Assembly: GCF_963378075.1 (NCBI RefSeq)
Contig: NZ_OY726394.1
Span: 2,480,001-2,544,000, forward strand
DNA length: 64,000 bases
Source of the DNA: Mycolicibacter sp. MU0083
GTDB taxonomy: Bacteria; Actinomycetota; Actinomycetes; Mycobacteriales; Mycobacteriaceae
Reading direction: 5' to 3'
The notes beneath the pieces are model-generated. The model saw only the letters and a list, made by a program, of their open reading frames with translations, made no database searches and was not told where the DNA came from. Position 1 is the first letter of the stretch; every line of letters starts with the position of its first letter. The translations under genes were made by a program, and so were the position numbers. Below, one piece after another: positions 9,861 through 20,569 of this stretch.

Positions 9861-10781
9861 TCAGGATACGTGTCGCACCGCGGCCAGCGCCGCGTCGAGC
9901 AACCCGTCCGAGGCGGCGTCGAGCCAGACGATGCGGTGGTCGCGGCGGAACCAGGAACGCTGCCGGCGCACATAGCGGCGGGTACCGATGAAAGTCGGTT
10001 CCCGGGCCGCGGACCCGTCGCCGCCGGCGTCCAGGTCGGCGATCACCTGGGCATAACCCAGCGCCCGGGCGGCGGTCACCCCGTCACGCAACCCGCACCG
10101 CAACAGTTCCCGGACCTCGGCCACCAGCCCCTGGGCGAACATGGTGTCGGTTCGGGCGGCCAAGCGCTCATCGAGAACGGTTGTGTCACAGTCCAATCCG
10201 AGGATCACGGTATCCCAGCGGGGAGCACCGATGGCCGGTGCCGACGCGGCGAAGGGCTGCCCCGTCAACTCCACCACCTCCAGTGCCCGCACGATGCGCC
10301 TGCCGTCGGTGGGCAGGATCGCCGCGGCGGCCGCGGGGTCGGCCACCGCGAGTTCGGCATGCATGGCCGCCACGCCGACCTCGGCCAACCGCTGCTCGTA
10401 GCGGGCCCGCACCACCGGATCGGTGGCCGGAAACGACCAGTCGTCGAGCAGTGCCTGCAGGTAGAGCATCGAGCCGCCGACGATGATCGGCACCGCACCC
10501 CGGCCCATGATCGCGGTGACATCGTCCGCCGCGGCCTGCTGATAGCGGGCCACGGTCGCGGTCTGGGTCACCTCGAGCACGTCGAGTTGGTGATGCGGGA
10601 TGCCGCACCGTTGATCCGGCGGCAGTTTCGCCGTCCCGATGTCCATTCCGCGGTAGAGCTGCATGGCATCGGCGTTGACGATTTCGGCCAGTCTCCCGGA
10701 TTCACCGAACCACGTCGCAAGATCCAGTGCCAGTTGGGATTTGCCGGTGCCGGTGGGTCCGACGACCGCGATCGGCCTCAC
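9861..10781 (-). CDS. miaA: tRNA dimethylallyltransferase
   Basis: MiaA adds an isopentenyl group to A37 of tRNAs reading UNN codons; MiaB, also in this window, then adds the methylthio group. It has 306 residues, with a P-loop ([11 protein letters not shown]) at the N-terminus and the family motif [15 protein letters not shown]. The GTG at 10781 is chosen because the conserved [10 protein letters not shown] begins there and it overlaps the upstream gene's TGA by 4 nt (GTGA). Matches Rv2727c. Confidence 0.96.
   Translation of the reverse strand: MRPIAVVGPTGTGKSQLALDLATWFGESGRLAEIVNADAMQLYRGMDIGTAKLPPDQRCGIPHHQLDVLEVTQTATVARYQQAAADDVTAIMGRGAVPIIVGGSMLYLQALLDDWSFPATDPVVRARYEQRLAEVGVAAMHAELAVADPAAAAAILPTDGRRIVRALEVVELTGQPFAASAPAIGAPRWDTVILGLDCDTTVLDERLAARTDTMFAQGLVAEVRELLRCGLRDGVTAARALGYAQVIADLDAGGDGSAAREPTFIGTRRYVRRQRSWFRRDHRIVWLDAASDGLLDAALAAVRHVS
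9863..9868 (-). promoter_or_regulatory. dapF -10 hexamer, leaderless type
   Basis: On the minus strand TATCCT ends 6 nt before the dapF ATG. It lies 2 nt beyond the miaA stop, so dapF can be transcribed separately from miaA. Confidence 0.5.
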
Positions 10782-11446
10782 TGCTGCCAGACCCCCACGA
10801 AGTAGCCGACGCCGTAGGGGGCGGCGCGATAGAGCTCGGTGACCGCACGCGGTTCGGCGCCGGCCAGTCCGGCCAGCGCCGCATACGCCGCTCGGCCGAT
10901 GACCGGTGCGGGCAGTCCGGTCAGGGCTCCGACATCTCCGCCGGCCAGTGCCTCGTCGAGTACCCGCTGGCTCTCGACGTCGGCGGGGTGATGTCCGCCC
11001 GGCGCTGTCGGGGTCAGCGTGTTGGCGCCGTCGGCCAGCACCAGAACCCCGACGGGTTCGGCGGCGTCGTCGATCCGGGCGCGCACCCGCCGGCCGGCAT
11101 CCAGTGCGGTGCCCGGATCCGCCCAACAGTGCACCGTCACCTCGGCGTCCGGCGAGATCTGCCCGCGCACCCACCCGGCGACCAGTGCCGGAAGCGGTAG
11201 GTCGACCGATTCCGCGGCGTCCGGCGACAGTTGCACGGCGACGTCGGCGCCGAATCCACCGAAACTGCCCGCACTGCCGGGTCCGTACACCGCATCTGGC
11301 CCGGCGCCGAAGGCGATCCAACGCTTCGGCAGGTAGGTGGCGGCTTCCAGTGCGGCGACCCGTAATTCGGCCGCCTCGACGGCGGCGCCGGCCAGTTCGG
11401 GCACCAGCACCGGCGCCGACGGCATGATCGCTATCGGTCCCAGCAC
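10778..11446 (-). CDS. Conserved actinobacterial protein, extradiol dioxygenase-like fold (Rv2728c-like)
   Basis: This 222-residue alanine-rich protein begins [19 protein letters not shown], which resembles class III extradiol ring-cleavage dioxygenase (LigB/MEMO-like) proteins. The iron-binding histidines are not obvious, so activity is unproven. It sits just upstream of miaA with a 4-bp overlap, as Rv2728c does. The GTG start is supported by a TAATTT hexamer 7 nt upstream. Its function is unknown. Confidence 0.78.
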   Translation of the reverse strand: MLGPIAIMPSAPVLVPELAGAAVEAAELRVAALEAATYLPKRWIAFGAGPDAVYGPGSAGSFGGFGADVAVQLSPDAAESVDLPLPALVAGWVRGQISPDAEVTVHCWADPGTALDAGRRVRARIDDAAEPVGVLVLADGANTLTPTAPGGHHPADVESQRVLDEALAGGDVGALTGLPAPVIGRAAYAALAGLAGAEPRAVTELYRAAPYGVGYFVGVWQQ

Positions 11447-11453
11447 GGCACCA

Positions 11454-11459
11454 AAATTA
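11454..11459 (-). promoter_or_regulatory. -10 hexamer of the Rv2728c-like/miaA transcript
   Basis: TAATTT (minus strand) ends exactly 7 nt before the GTG at 11446, the leaderless spacing seen repeatedly in this window. It abuts the 3' end of the upstream DMT gene. Confidence 0.5.
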
Positions 11460-12374
11460 GCCGTTGGTCGGCGACGGCAGTGGCGCGGCCCGGTCGGCGC
11501 CGGTATCGGCGACGATGGTGGCGGCTTCCCCACGGGCCAACGCCGCCGTGGCGATCACGATCAGCACCACCCCGGCGATGACCGTGAGGTCCTCGATTCC
11601 CCCGGCCTGAATGGTCTCGTTGAGCAGCAGCACACCCAGGGCGCTGGCGACCAGCGGTTTGGCCACGATCATGGTGGGCATCGACGCGGTCAATGCCCCG
11701 GCACGGAAGGCCGACTGCTGGAAGATCATCCCGGCCAGGGTCGCCACCAACCACGGCACCACCGCCGGTGCCCGCAGCACCGCCGCGACGCCGTCGGCCT
11801 TGAGCACCTCCACCAGCACCTTGGTCAGCAGCGCGAACACGGCCAGCGACGTGCCGGCCACCACCGCCAGCAGCACCGCGGCGGCGGGACGGCCCTTGTA
11901 GATCCGGGCGGCCAGTACGCAACCGATCAGCACCGCCGCCAGCACCACCGACACGATGATCCAGGTGCTGGCCGGTGCGTGTTGTTTGCCCTCGGTCGGG
12001 TCACCCACGATGACGACCACCGCAAGCGCCGAGGCCAGCAGGATGGCCCACATCCACTCCCAGTTGCTGACCCGGCGCCGGGTCAACCAGGCATAGATCG
12101 GCAACGCGAACAGCAGTGCGGTCACCTGCAGACCGGTCACCAGCATCACCGAGCCGACCGCCAGCGCCACGGCCTGCAGTACGTAGTTGGCGACCGCTGC
12201 CGCGCCACCACCCCACCATCGCGGGTCGCGCAGCGAGAGCCAGAACAGCTCCAGATGACCCACGTGTTTGTCGGTGACCTCCTGCGCAGACCGCTGGCGG
12301 ATCACATCGCCGATCGCGGACGCCAGCGCAGCGCACAACGCGAGCAACGCCGCTAGGACATTCCCTGTCGACAT
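11457..12374 (-). CDS. DMT-family integral membrane protein, paralogue 1 (Rv2729c-like)
   Basis: This 305-residue protein has about nine to ten hydrophobic helices arranged as two similar halves, the pattern of the drug/metabolite transporter (EamA-like) superfamily. It starts STGNVLAALLALCAALASAIGDV with a conserved QRSAQ motif after helix 1. GGAGGAC lies upstream of the ATG. The next gene upstream is a clear paralogue with the same motif. The substrate cannot be predicted. It matches Rv2729c in place and composition. Confidence 0.85.
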   Translation of the reverse strand: MSTGNVLAALLALCAALASAIGDVIRQRSAQEVTDKHVGHLELFWLSLRDPRWWGGGAAAVANYVLQAVALAVGSVMLVTGLQVTALLFALPIYAWLTRRRVSNWEWMWAILLASALAVVVIVGDPTEGKQHAPASTWIIVSVVLAAVLIGCVLAARIYKGRPAAAVLLAVVAGTSLAVFALLTKVLVEVLKADGVAAVLRAPAVVPWLVATLAGMIFQQSAFRAGALTASMPTMIVAKPLVASALGVLLLNETIQAGGIEDLTVIAGVVLIVIATAALARGEAATIVADTGADRAAPLPSPTNG

Positions 12375-12429
12375 GACGTCCTCCCTCAAACGGAAAACGA
12401 TACTCGTAGTCCGGGTGAGCGCCGGGAGG

Positions 12430-13320
12430 CTAGACCGCCGGAGCGGCAGCAACGGCGGTGTCGGTCACCGTCGCGGCCTGGTCGCGGGAGAGCGCCACGA
12501 CGGCGACGACCAGCGTGCCCACCGCAAGAACCAGGGTGAACGCGCCCGTCCGGCCGGGATCGAGCACCTCGCCGAGCAGCACGATTCCCAGCGTCCCGGC
12601 CACCAACGGTTCCAGCACCGTGATCGTCGGCAGGGAGGCGGTCAGTGCGCCGGCCCGAAACGACGCCTGCTGGAACACCACGCCGGCCAGGGCGAGGGCA
12701 ACCCACGCATACGGTTCGGGGGCGGCCAACGCCGTCGACCACCCGTGCCCGATCAGATCCACGACGCCTTTGGTGAGTACCGCGAAGACACCCCAGCAGG
12801 TGGCCGACACCGCGGCCAGCAGGACCGCCGACACCGCTCGGCCGGCGAGGACGCGTGCCCCGATCAGACACAGCAGCATCACCGGCGCCAGGATCGCGAT
12901 CACCGTGCCCCAGGAATCCAGCGGCGCCCGGGTCTGGCCCGCGGTGGGATGACCGACGGTGATGATGAGAGTCTCGGCCGCGACCAGCACCGCCGACCAC
13001 ACCCAGACCGAACGCCCCAGCCGGTGACCGGACCGGCGGGCGCCCAGCGGCAGCGCGAACAACAACGACGTCACCAGCAACGATTCCACCAGCAGCACCG
13101 ACCCCAGCCCCAACGCCACGGCCTGCAAGCCCAGCGCCACGACACCGGCAACACTGCCCACCCACCACTGCCGGTCGGTGAGCAACGTCGCGAACAACGC
13201 TGCGGGACCGGTGATCTGATCGCCGACCCGACGCGCACTGTGCTGCTGCAGGACGTCACTGATCGCGCTGAACAGTGCCGCACCGAGTGCCAGCAACACG
13301 ACGATGGTCTCTTTTGCCAC
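12430..13320 (-). CDS. DMT-family integral membrane protein, paralogue 2
   Basis: This 296-residue multi-helix protein shares motifs with its downstream neighbour: AISDVLQQHSA versus AIGDVIRQRSA, and IFQQSAFRAGALTAS versus VFQQASFRAGALTAS. The pair is therefore a tandem duplication. The start is GTG with GGAGAC upstream. It is divergent from the DUF349 gene. The two proteins may form a heterodimeric small-multidrug-type transporter or have split substrates; nothing here decides. Confidence 0.85.
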   Translation of the reverse strand: MAKETIVVLLALGAALFSAISDVLQQHSARRVGDQITGPAALFATLLTDRQWWVGSVAGVVALGLQAVALGLGSVLLVESLLVTSLLFALPLGARRSGHRLGRSVWVWSAVLVAAETLIITVGHPTAGQTRAPLDSWGTVIAILAPVMLLCLIGARVLAGRAVSAVLLAAVSATCWGVFAVLTKGVVDLIGHGWSTALAAPEPYAWVALALAGVVFQQASFRAGALTASLPTITVLEPLVAGTLGIVLLGEVLDPGRTGAFTLVLAVGTLVVAVVALSRDQAATVTDTAVAAAPAV

Positions 13321-13475
13321 GGACTGTCTCCTTAATGACTCCGCGTGCACCACGGTGATACCGGGCGGCGATCGAACAGGCTACCGCCCGGCCCATCCGC
13401 CGTCCCCGGCCTCGCCACTCCTGCGTCGAGGCTCGCTGAACCGTCGAGTTGACGTCGTAACGCGGGAGATAACTG

Positions 13476-13500
13476 CTTCAATACACTTGAATGCTTCAAG
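13476..13500. promoter_or_regulatory. Clustered CTTCAA/CTTGAA inverted sites
   Basis: CTTCAA at 13476, CTTGAA at 13486 and CTTCAAG at 13494 form two overlapping inverted repeats in the region between the divergent DMT and DUF349 genes. The arrangement looks like an operator for a dimeric repressor. The regulator is unknown. Confidence 0.4.
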
Positions 13501-13558
13501 GCAGATCGAAGGCGCCGCGGCGCGCGGCAGATGCGCGGGTTATCCCGCGAAGGGTTAG

Positions 13559-14902
13559 GTGACGACAGCGATGACCACTGACAGCGGTTCGTCCGCCCCC
13601 ACGCCACGCCCGGGCCCGCGTCCCGGACCCCGGCCGGGGCCCAAACCGGGTGTGCGGCCGACCCCGGCCGTTATCGGACCTCCCGCCGCCGATCCACACC
13701 GGTTCGGGCGCGTCGACGACGACGGCACGGTGTGGCTGATCACCGCGGCCGGCGAACGGGTGATCGGTTCCTGGCAGGCCGGGGACAACGAGGCCGCATT
13801 CGCCCACTTCGGTCGCCGGTACGACGATCTGAGCACCGAGGTGACGCTGCTCGAGGAGCGGTTGTCCTCCGGCAGCGGCGACGCGCGCAAGATCAAGGCA
13901 TCGGCGATCGCGCTCGCCGAGCAGTTGCCGACCGCCAGCATCCTCGGCGACGTGGATGCCCTGGCGGCCCGGATCAGTGCGGTCACCGAGCACGCCGACT
14001 CCGTTGCGGCCGCCGGCCGGGCGCAGCGCGATGAGGCGCGGGCGGAGGCCACCGCGCGCAAGGAGGCGCTGGCGGCCGAGGCCGAGGAGCTGGCCGCCAA
14101 CTCCACCCAGTGGAAGGCCACCGGCGACCGGTTGCGGGCGATCCTCGACGAGTGGCGGACGATCTCCGGTCTGGACCGCAAGGTCGACGACGCCCTGTGG
14201 AAGCGCTACGCCGCGGCCCGGGACGGTTTCAACCGGCGCCGCGGATCGCACTTCGCCGAGCTCGACCGCGGTCGAGCCGGGGCGCGCGAGGAGAAAGAGC
14301 GACTGTGTAAGCGGGCCGAGGAGCTGTCCGGTTCCACCGACTGGGCTGCCACCAGTGCCGCGTTCCGGCAGCTGCTCACCAGCTGGAAGGCCACCGGGCG
14401 GGCTTCCAAGGATGTGGACGAGGCGTTGTGGCAACGGTTCAAGGCCGCCCAGGACACGTTCTTCTCCGCCCGTAACGCGGCCAATGCCGAACGGGATGCC
14501 GAGTTCGAGGCCAATGCGGCGGCCAAGGAAGCCCTGCTGGCCGAAGCGGAGAAGATCGACCCCACCAACCAGAACGCCGCGCGTGCCGCGCTGCGCTCGA
14601 TCGTCACCAAGTGGGATGAGATCGGCAAGGCGCCGCGGGATCGCGCCGCCGAACTGGAGCGACGGTTGCGGGTGGTGGAGAAGAAGGTGCGCGACGCCGG
14701 CGCCGCCGCCGAGGCCTCCGTCGTGGATCCGGAAGCCGAGGCGCGGGCAGCCCAATTCCGCACCCGCGCTGAGCAATTCGAGCGCCAAGCGCAGAAGGCT
14801 CAAGCCGCGGGCCGGGACAAGGAGGCCGCGGAGGCCGCCGCCAGCGCCGAGCAGTGGCGCCAATGGGCGGACGCCGCCGAGAAGGCGCTGAACCGGCGCT
14901 GA
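13559..14902 (+). CDS. DUF349 domain-containing coiled-coil protein (Rv2731-like)
   Basis: This 447-residue protein has a proline-rich N-terminus ([17 protein letters not shown]) and several DUF349 repeats, seen as recurring W(K/D)-x-T/I-G and DxxLWxR(F/Y)xAA(R/Q)D motifs ([32 protein letters not shown]). It ends in a long Ala/Glu/Arg coiled coil. Rv2731 in M. tuberculosis is comparable. The function of DUF349 is not established. The start is GTG 13559 after AAGGG; an in-frame ATG at 13571 is an alternative. Confidence 0.85.
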   Translation: MTTAMTTDSGSSAPTPRPGPRPGPRPGPKPGVRPTPAVIGPPAADPHRFGRVDDDGTVWLITAAGERVIGSWQAGDNEAAFAHFGRRYDDLSTEVTLLEERLSSGSGDARKIKASAIALAEQLPTASILGDVDALAARISAVTEHADSVAAAGRAQRDEARAEATARKEALAAEAEELAANSTQWKATGDRLRAILDEWRTISGLDRKVDDALWKRYAAARDGFNRRRGSHFAELDRGRAGAREEKERLCKRAEELSGSTDWAATSAAFRQLLTSWKATGRASKDVDEALWQRFKAAQDTFFSARNAANAERDAEFEANAAAKEALLAEAEKIDPTNQNAARAALRSIVTKWDEIGKAPRDRAAELERRLRVVEKKVRDAGAAAEASVVDPEAEARAAQFRTRAEQFERQAQKAQAAGRDKEAAEAAASAEQWRQWADAAEKALNRR

Positions 14903-14932
14903 CCGGCGTCGCCGCCGGTGCGAGCCGGTGGG

Positions 14933-15526
14933 CTACTCGGCCGGCGGCTGGTCGTCGGGGCGGCGGAGATCGTCGAGCAGGTTCTTCGACTGCAACTCCG
15001 CGGTACTGCGTCGGCGCTCCGCTTCGGCGGCGAGCTGCAGTGCGGTCTTCGACCACACCACCCGCGCCCAGTGGAACGCCAACACGATCACCGTGATCCA
15101 TCCCAGGATCAATCCGATGCCGGGTCCCGGGCCGCCCAACTCCGCGGTCTGCCGCGACCAGACCGCCAACAGGCCCAACGCGCTGGCCACGGTCGAACCC
15201 GCCAGCGCCACCCAGGCCACCGTCCAGCGCCGGGTGACCAGCGCCATCAGCGAGAACACCACGCCGAACACCAGCGCCAGCCACATGAACAGCTGCGACG
15301 GCAGCGTCAACAGGTCGCGGTCGGTGCCGGGGCCGGGGAACAGCACGTCCCACCCGCGGACGGACCCGGTGTGCGGCAGCAGGAACGTGCCGAGCAGGAC
15401 GAACACCGCGATCGCGACCACCAGTCCCCTGCCGCCGGGATCGATCTCGCCCGCGACGCGACGCTCGGCATCTTCGATGTCGGCACGGTAGGCCTCGAAC
15501 TCGCGGTGGTTGTCTTTACTGCTCAT
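14933..15526 (-). CDS. Conserved four-helix membrane protein (Rv2732c-like)
   Basis: This 197-residue protein has a charged N-terminus ([26 protein letters not shown]), four predicted membrane helices ([73 protein letters not shown]) and a charged C-terminal tail. Its ATG overlaps the miaB stop by 4 bp (ATGA), so the two are translationally coupled. The function is unknown. M. tuberculosis has Rv2732c here. Confidence 0.82.
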   Translation of the reverse strand: MSSKDNHREFEAYRADIEDAERRVAGEIDPGGRGLVVAIAVFVLLGTFLLPHTGSVRGWDVLFPGPGTDRDLLTLPSQLFMWLALVFGVVFSLMALVTRRWTVAWVALAGSTVASALGLLAVWSRQTAELGGPGPGIGLILGWITVIVLAFHWARVVWSKTALQLAAEAERRRSTAELQSKNLLDDLRRPDDQPPAE

Positions 15527-16989
15527 CGCGCCACTCCCGGCATCTTGGGCATGCCCAGTCCGATCCCGGGGGTCGGCTCGGCATGCAGGTCTCCCGCTCG
15601 GGTGCGCCGGTGACTCAGCAGCGCACCGTCGGCCAGCAGGTGGTGCGGTGCCGCACCCGTGATCGTCGTGGTCACCACGTCACCGGGACGCACCCGGGTC
15701 TCCCCCGGCGCGAAGTGCACCAGCCGGCCGTCGCGCGCCCGGCCGCTCATCCGCGCCGTCGCGGCGTCTTTGCGCCCTTCGCCGACGGCCACCAGCAGTT
15801 CCACGGTGCGTCCGATCTGCGCCTGGTTCTCTTCCCAGGAGATCTGCTCCTGCAGTTCGATCAGCCGGTCGTAGCGGTGCTGGACGACTTCTTTGGGTAG
15901 CTGGTCGGGCAGTTCGGCGGCCGGGGTTCCGGGCCGTTTGGAGTACTGGAAGGTGAACGCGGCGGAGAACCGGGCGGCGGCCACCACTTCGAGGGTCTCG
16001 TCGAAATCCTGCTCGGTCTCGCCCGGGAAGCCGACGATCAGGTCGGTGGTGATCGCCGCGTCCGGGATGGCGGCCCGGACTCGGTCCAGGATGCCCAGGT
16101 AGCGCTCGGCCCGGTAGGAGCGGCGCATGGCGCGCAGCACCCGGTCCGATCCGGATTGCAGCGGCATGTGCAGGGTGGGACAGACGTTGGGGGTCTGCGC
16201 CATCGCCTCGATGACGTCGTCGGTGAACTCAGCCGGGTGCGGTGAGGTGAACCGGACCCGCTCGAGGCCGTCGATGGTTCCGCAGGCCCGCAGCAGCGAG
16301 GCGAACGCACCGCGGTCGCGGGGCAGTTCGGGGTCGGCGAACGAGACACCGTAGGCGTTGACGTTCTGCCCGAGCAGGGTCACTTCGAGCACACCCTGGT
16401 CGGCGAGTGCGGCTACCTCGGCCAGGATGTCGTCGGGGCTGCGGTCCACCTCGCGTCCGCGCAGCGACGGCACGATGCAGAAGGTGCAGCTGTTGTTGCA
16501 GCCGACGGAGATGGAGACCCAGGCCGAGTAGGCCGAATCCCGTGCTGCCGGCAGCGTCGAGGGGAACTCCCGCAACGACTCGACGATCTCGACCTGGGCG
16601 GTGCGGTTGTGCCGGGCGCGTTCCAGCAGTGCGGGCAGGGATCCCAGGTTGTGGGTGCCGAAGACGACGTCCACCCACGGCGCCCGGCTCAGCACGCTGT
16701 CCTTGTCCTTCTGTGCCAGACACCCGCCGACGGCGATCTGCATGTCGGGATTGCTGCGTTTGTTGGGGGCGAGGTGGCTGAGGTTGCCGTAGAGCTTGTT
16801 GTCGGCGTTCTCGCGCACCGCGCAGGTGTTGAACACCACCAGGTCGGCGTCGGTGCCGTCGGCGGCACGGCGATAGCCTGCCTGTTCCAGCATGCCGGCG
16901 ATGCGTTCGGAGTCGTGCACATTCATCTGACAGCCGTAGGTGCGCACCTCGTAGGTGCGCGGCTGTTCGGAAACCACCGGCAAACTCAC
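15523..16989 (-). CDS. miaB: tRNA (ms2i6A37) methylthiotransferase MiaB
   Basis: This radical-SAM enzyme methylthiolates i6A37 made by MiaA. It has 488 residues. The UPF0004 domain begins [18 protein letters not shown] and carries cluster cysteines in [14 protein letters not shown] and VGGCLA. The radical-SAM motif is [10 protein letters not shown]-terminal TRAM domain runs from about GRTVELLVA. The long upstream open frame (to 17931) is antisense to the ABC-transporter gene and is not coding. GTG 16989 is chosen because TACCAT lies 7 nt upstream. Confidence 0.95.
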   Translation of the reverse strand: MSLPVVSEQPRTYEVRTYGCQMNVHDSERIAGMLEQAGYRRAADGTDADLVVFNTCAVRENADNKLYGNLSHLAPNKRSNPDMQIAVGGCLAQKDKDSVLSRAPWVDVVFGTHNLGSLPALLERARHNRTAQVEIVESLREFPSTLPAARDSAYSAWVSISVGCNNSCTFCIVPSLRGREVDRSPDDILAEVAALADQGVLEVTLLGQNVNAYGVSFADPELPRDRGAFASLLRACGTIDGLERVRFTSPHPAEFTDDVIEAMAQTPNVCPTLHMPLQSGSDRVLRAMRRSYRAERYLGILDRVRAAIPDAAITTDLIVGFPGETEQDFDETLEVVAAARFSAAFTFQYSKRPGTPAAELPDQLPKEVVQHRYDRLIELQEQISWEENQAQIGRTVELLVAVGEGRKDAATARMSGRARDGRLVHFAPGETRVRPGDVVTTTITGAAPHHLLADGALLSHRRTRAGDLHAEPTPGIGLGMPKMPGVAR

Positions 16990-16996
16990 CCGGACT

Positions 16997-17002
16997 ATGG
17001 TA
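16997..17002 (-). promoter_or_regulatory. miaB -10 hexamer, leaderless type
   Basis: TACCAT on the minus strand ends 7 nt before the miaB GTG at 16989. No Shine-Dalgarno sequence is visible. Confidence 0.5.
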
Positions 17003-17074
17003 CGGCGGTTGACGATGTCCGAGGCGATCGGAGTGACCGGGCCGATAGCTGCGACTCGCCCCGACCATCCTGGG

Positions 17075-17080
17075 TAGGGT
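17075..17080 (+). promoter_or_regulatory. -10 hexamer of the glutamate ABC operon
   Basis: TAGGGT ends 8 nt before the ATG at 17089, which predicts a leaderless or nearly leaderless transcript for the four-gene transporter operon. Confidence 0.45.
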
Positions 17081-17088
17081 CGGATGCC

Positions 17089-17846
<758 letters not shown>

Positions 17847-17847
<1 letters not shown>

Positions 17848-18659
17848 TGCCGAGCCGACCGAGCTTGCGTGCAGCGGCACGAATCGGTGCCGTGCTGATG
17901 CTGGTGGTCGCGCTGTTCGCCGGGTGCACACGGCACGACGGCGGCAAGATCGTCATCGGTGTCAAATTCGATCAGCCCGGCCTGAGCGTCAAGAGACCGG
18001 ACGGCACACTGGGCGGATTCGACGTCGACGTCGCCCGCTACATCGCCGGGCGACTCGGCTACCCGCCGGACCGCATCGCCTGGATCGAAGCGCCTTCCGG
18101 CCAGCGCGAGATGCTGCTGCGAAACGGACAGGTCGATTTTGTGGTGGCCACCTATTCGATCACCGATTCCCGGCGCGAGAAGGTCGACTTCGCCGGGCCC
18201 TACCTGCTCACCGGGCAGTCACTGCTGGTGCGTGCCGACGACACCGCTATCACCGGCACCGCGTCCCTGCAGCAGCACAAGAGACTGTGTTCGGTATCGG
18301 GTTCGACGCCGGCCCAGCGCATCAAGGACCGTTATCCGGGTGTGCAACTGCAGCGCTACGACACCTACTCGGCGTGCGTCGAGGCGCTGCGCAACCGGGC
18401 CATCGACGCGGTGACCACCGATGACGTGATCCTGGCCGGGTACGCCGCCCAGAGCCCCGGGGCGTTCAAGCTGGTCGGCGAGCGGTTCTCCCAGGAGCGC
18501 TACGGGATCGGTCTGCGCAAGGGCGACGACGAACTGCGCCGCCGAATCAACGACGCCCTGCAGGAGATGGAACGTGACGGCTCGTGGCAGGCGGCGTTCA
18601 TGGACAACTTCGGCGCCGCCGGTTTCGCGGTGCCCGAACCGCCCCCCATCGAACGCTGA
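17847..18659 (+). CDS. gluB: Glutamate-binding lipoprotein of ABC importer
   Basis: This 270-residue protein has a lipoprotein signal (VVALFAGC, lipidated Cys27) and a type-3 solute-binding fold. Landmarks are [35 protein letters not shown] and [23 protein letters not shown], all typical of glutamate/glutamine-binding proteins. It should capture substrate outside the membrane for the adjacent permeases. It overlaps both neighbours by one base. Confidence 0.92.
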
Positions 18660-19333
18660 TGCTGACCGAATACCGGAGCCAGATCCTGGCGTCGTTCACC
18701 GTCACCGTGGAGTTGGCCGTGCTGTCCGGCCTGCTCGCGCTGGTGCTGGGCACCGGGTTGGCGGCCATGCGGCTGGCCCCGGTTCCGGTGCTGCGCTGGC
18801 TCGGCACCGGCTATGTGCATCTGGTCCGTAACACCCCGCTGACCCTGCTGCTGTTGCTGTGCTCGTTCGGCCTGGCGCAGACGCTGGGGGTCTCGCTGAC
18901 CGACCCGCAGTCGCCGACGTCGATCGACGACAGCAACTTCCGGCTGGCGGTGCTGGGGCTGGGGGTGTACACGGCGTCGTTCGTGTGTGAAGCGGTCCGG
19001 TCGGGCGTCAACACCGTGGGGATCGGCCAGGCCGAGGCGGCCCGGTCGCTGGGATTGAGCTTTACCCAGAATCTGCGGATCGTGCTGTTACCCCAGGCTT
19101 TTCGTGCCGCGGTGATCCCGTTGGGGTCGGTGTTGATCGCGCTGACCAAGAACACCACGTTGGCTTCGGCGATCGGGGTGGCTGAAGCGGCCCTGTTGAT
19201 GAAGACCATGACCGAGAACACCGCCGCCCTGCTCGGGGTGGGCGCGGTGTTCGCGACCGGTTTTGTCGTGCTCACCCTGCCGCTGGGCCTGCTGTTCGGT
19301 TACCTGGACCGGCGATGGGAGGCGTCGCGATGA
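18659..19333 (+). CDS. gluC: Glutamate ABC transporter permease 1
   Basis: This 224-residue HisM/GlnP-type permease begins at ATG 18659, overlapping the previous stop (TGATG). The domain has the TVELAVLSGLLALVLGTGLAA first helix, VRNTPLT motif, and the EAA loop EAARSLGLSFTQNLRIVLLPQAFR that docks onto the ATPase. Its stop overlaps the next ATG (ATGA). Confidence 0.92.
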   Translation: MLTEYRSQILASFTVTVELAVLSGLLALVLGTGLAAMRLAPVPVLRWLGTGYVHLVRNTPLTLLLLLCSFGLAQTLGVSLTDPQSPTSIDDSNFRLAVLGLGVYTASFVCEAVRSGVNTVGIGQAEAARSLGLSFTQNLRIVLLPQAFRAAVIPLGSVLIALTKNTTLASAIGVAEAALLMKTMTENTAALLGVGAVFATGFVVLTLPLGLLFGYLDRRWEASR

Positions 19334-20214
19334 GGCAGACTCCCCGCGCCACGGTGCTGTTCGACGCCCCGGGGCCACGTGCCCGCGCCCGCTATCACGC
19401 CTTGTCGGTGGCCACCGTGGTCGTCACGGCCCTACTGGCCTGGGTGGTGTATTGCCGGCTGTCGGCCAAAGGCCAACTGGCCGCGGAGAAGTGGGCACCG
19501 TTTCTGACCGCCGATCTGTGGCGCACCTACGTCCTGCCCGGCATCGCGGGGACACTGACCGCGGCGGCCTGGTCGATCGGCTTCGCGTTGATCTTGGGAC
19601 TCGCCCTCGGCGTCGGCCGACTGTCCCCGATCCGGCCGATCCGCTGGTGCTGTGCGGTGATCGTGGAGTTCTTCCGGGCGATACCGGTGCTGATCATGAT
19701 GATCTTCGCCTACTTCGTCTACGGCGTGGTCGACGTCTTTCCCCCGCAGCAGATAGCCCTGGCGGGCGTGGTCACCGGTCTGACGCTGTACAACGGCGCC
19801 GTGATCGCCGAGATCGTGCGGGCGGGGGTCAACACGCTGCCCGGCGGCCAGTCCGAAGCCGCCGACGCACTGGGTCTGCGCTGGATGCAGACGATGCGGC
19901 TGGTCCTGTTGCCCCAAGCCGTCACCACGATGCTGCCGGTGCTGGTGTCACAACTGGTGGTGGTGCTCAAGGACACCGCGATCGGCTACCAGATCACGTT
20001 CGTGGAGATGGTGCGTCAGGGCACCGTCGTGGGCTCCCAATACAGCAACTATCTGGCCGCACTGCTGGTGATCGCGGCGTTGATGATCAGCGGGAATCTG
20101 GTGCTGTCCGCGGGGGCGACGCGACTCGAGCGCCGGCTGCGCAGAGCCCGTCGCTCTCCCCTGGAATCGGCCACGATCGAACCCGAGGGCACCCCGGGCG
20201 CCAGGGTTGTTTAG
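19330..20214 (+). CDS. gluD: Glutamate ABC transporter permease 2
   Basis: This 294-residue second permease of the importer has an extended N-terminal cytoplasmic/TM1 region before the permease core. The core contains FFRAIPVLIMMIFAYF and the EAA loop EAADALGLRWMQTMRLVLLPQA. The C-terminal tail is Arg-rich. The start at 19330 gives a 4-bp ATGA overlap with gluC and finishes the operon. Confidence 0.92.
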   Translation: MRQTPRATVLFDAPGPRARARYHALSVATVVVTALLAWVVYCRLSAKGQLAAEKWAPFLTADLWRTYVLPGIAGTLTAAAWSIGFALILGLALGVGRLSPIRPIRWCCAVIVEFFRAIPVLIMMIFAYFVYGVVDVFPPQQIALAGVVTGLTLYNGAVIAEIVRAGVNTLPGGQSEAADALGLRWMQTMRLVLLPQAVTTMLPVLVSQLVVVLKDTAIGYQITFVEMVRQGTVVGSQYSNYLAALLVIAALMISGNLVLSAGATRLERRLRRARRSPLESATIEPEGTPGARVV

Positions 20215-20277
20215 GCACTGCACGCGCGGTGCCCGGCGTCTAGAGTCTGACTCAACAGCTAGCGACAGGAGATCGCC

Positions 20278-20505
20278 ATGGCCATCACCCCCAAGGACGC
20301 TTTCAACGCCGCCCGCGACATCGCCGCTCACGCGGTGGAAAAGGCCTCCGACATCGTCGAGGACGCCGGCGACATCATCCGCGGGGACATCTCCGGCGGT
20401 GTCAGCGCGATCGTTCAGGACTCGATGGAGATCGCCAGCCACGCCGTCGAGCGGACCAAGGAAGTCTTCACCGGCAGCAGCGACGCCGAAGAAGACGAGG
20501 CATAA
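20278..20505 (+). CDS. Small conserved mycobacterial protein, function unknown
   Basis: This 75-residue, Ala/Asp/Glu-rich, probably helical protein (AITPKDAFNAARDIAAHAVEK, acidic SSDAEEDEA tail) has a strong AGGAGA 6 nt before the ATG. A TAGAGT -10-like hexamer lies at 20241-20246. There is no signal peptide or membrane helix. Amphipathic heptads suggest membrane or protein association. I recognise the type as a short conserved mycobacterial protein but cannot assign a role. Confidence 0.75.
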   Translation: MAITPKDAFNAARDIAAHAVEKASDIVEDAGDIIRGDISGGVSAIVQDSMEIASHAVERTKEVFTGSSDAEEDEA

Positions 20506-20569
20506 GCCCCAGCGGGTTGCTCGGTGTCGGATTCCAACATCTGGCACCGAATTTCAAATTTTCAGACCA

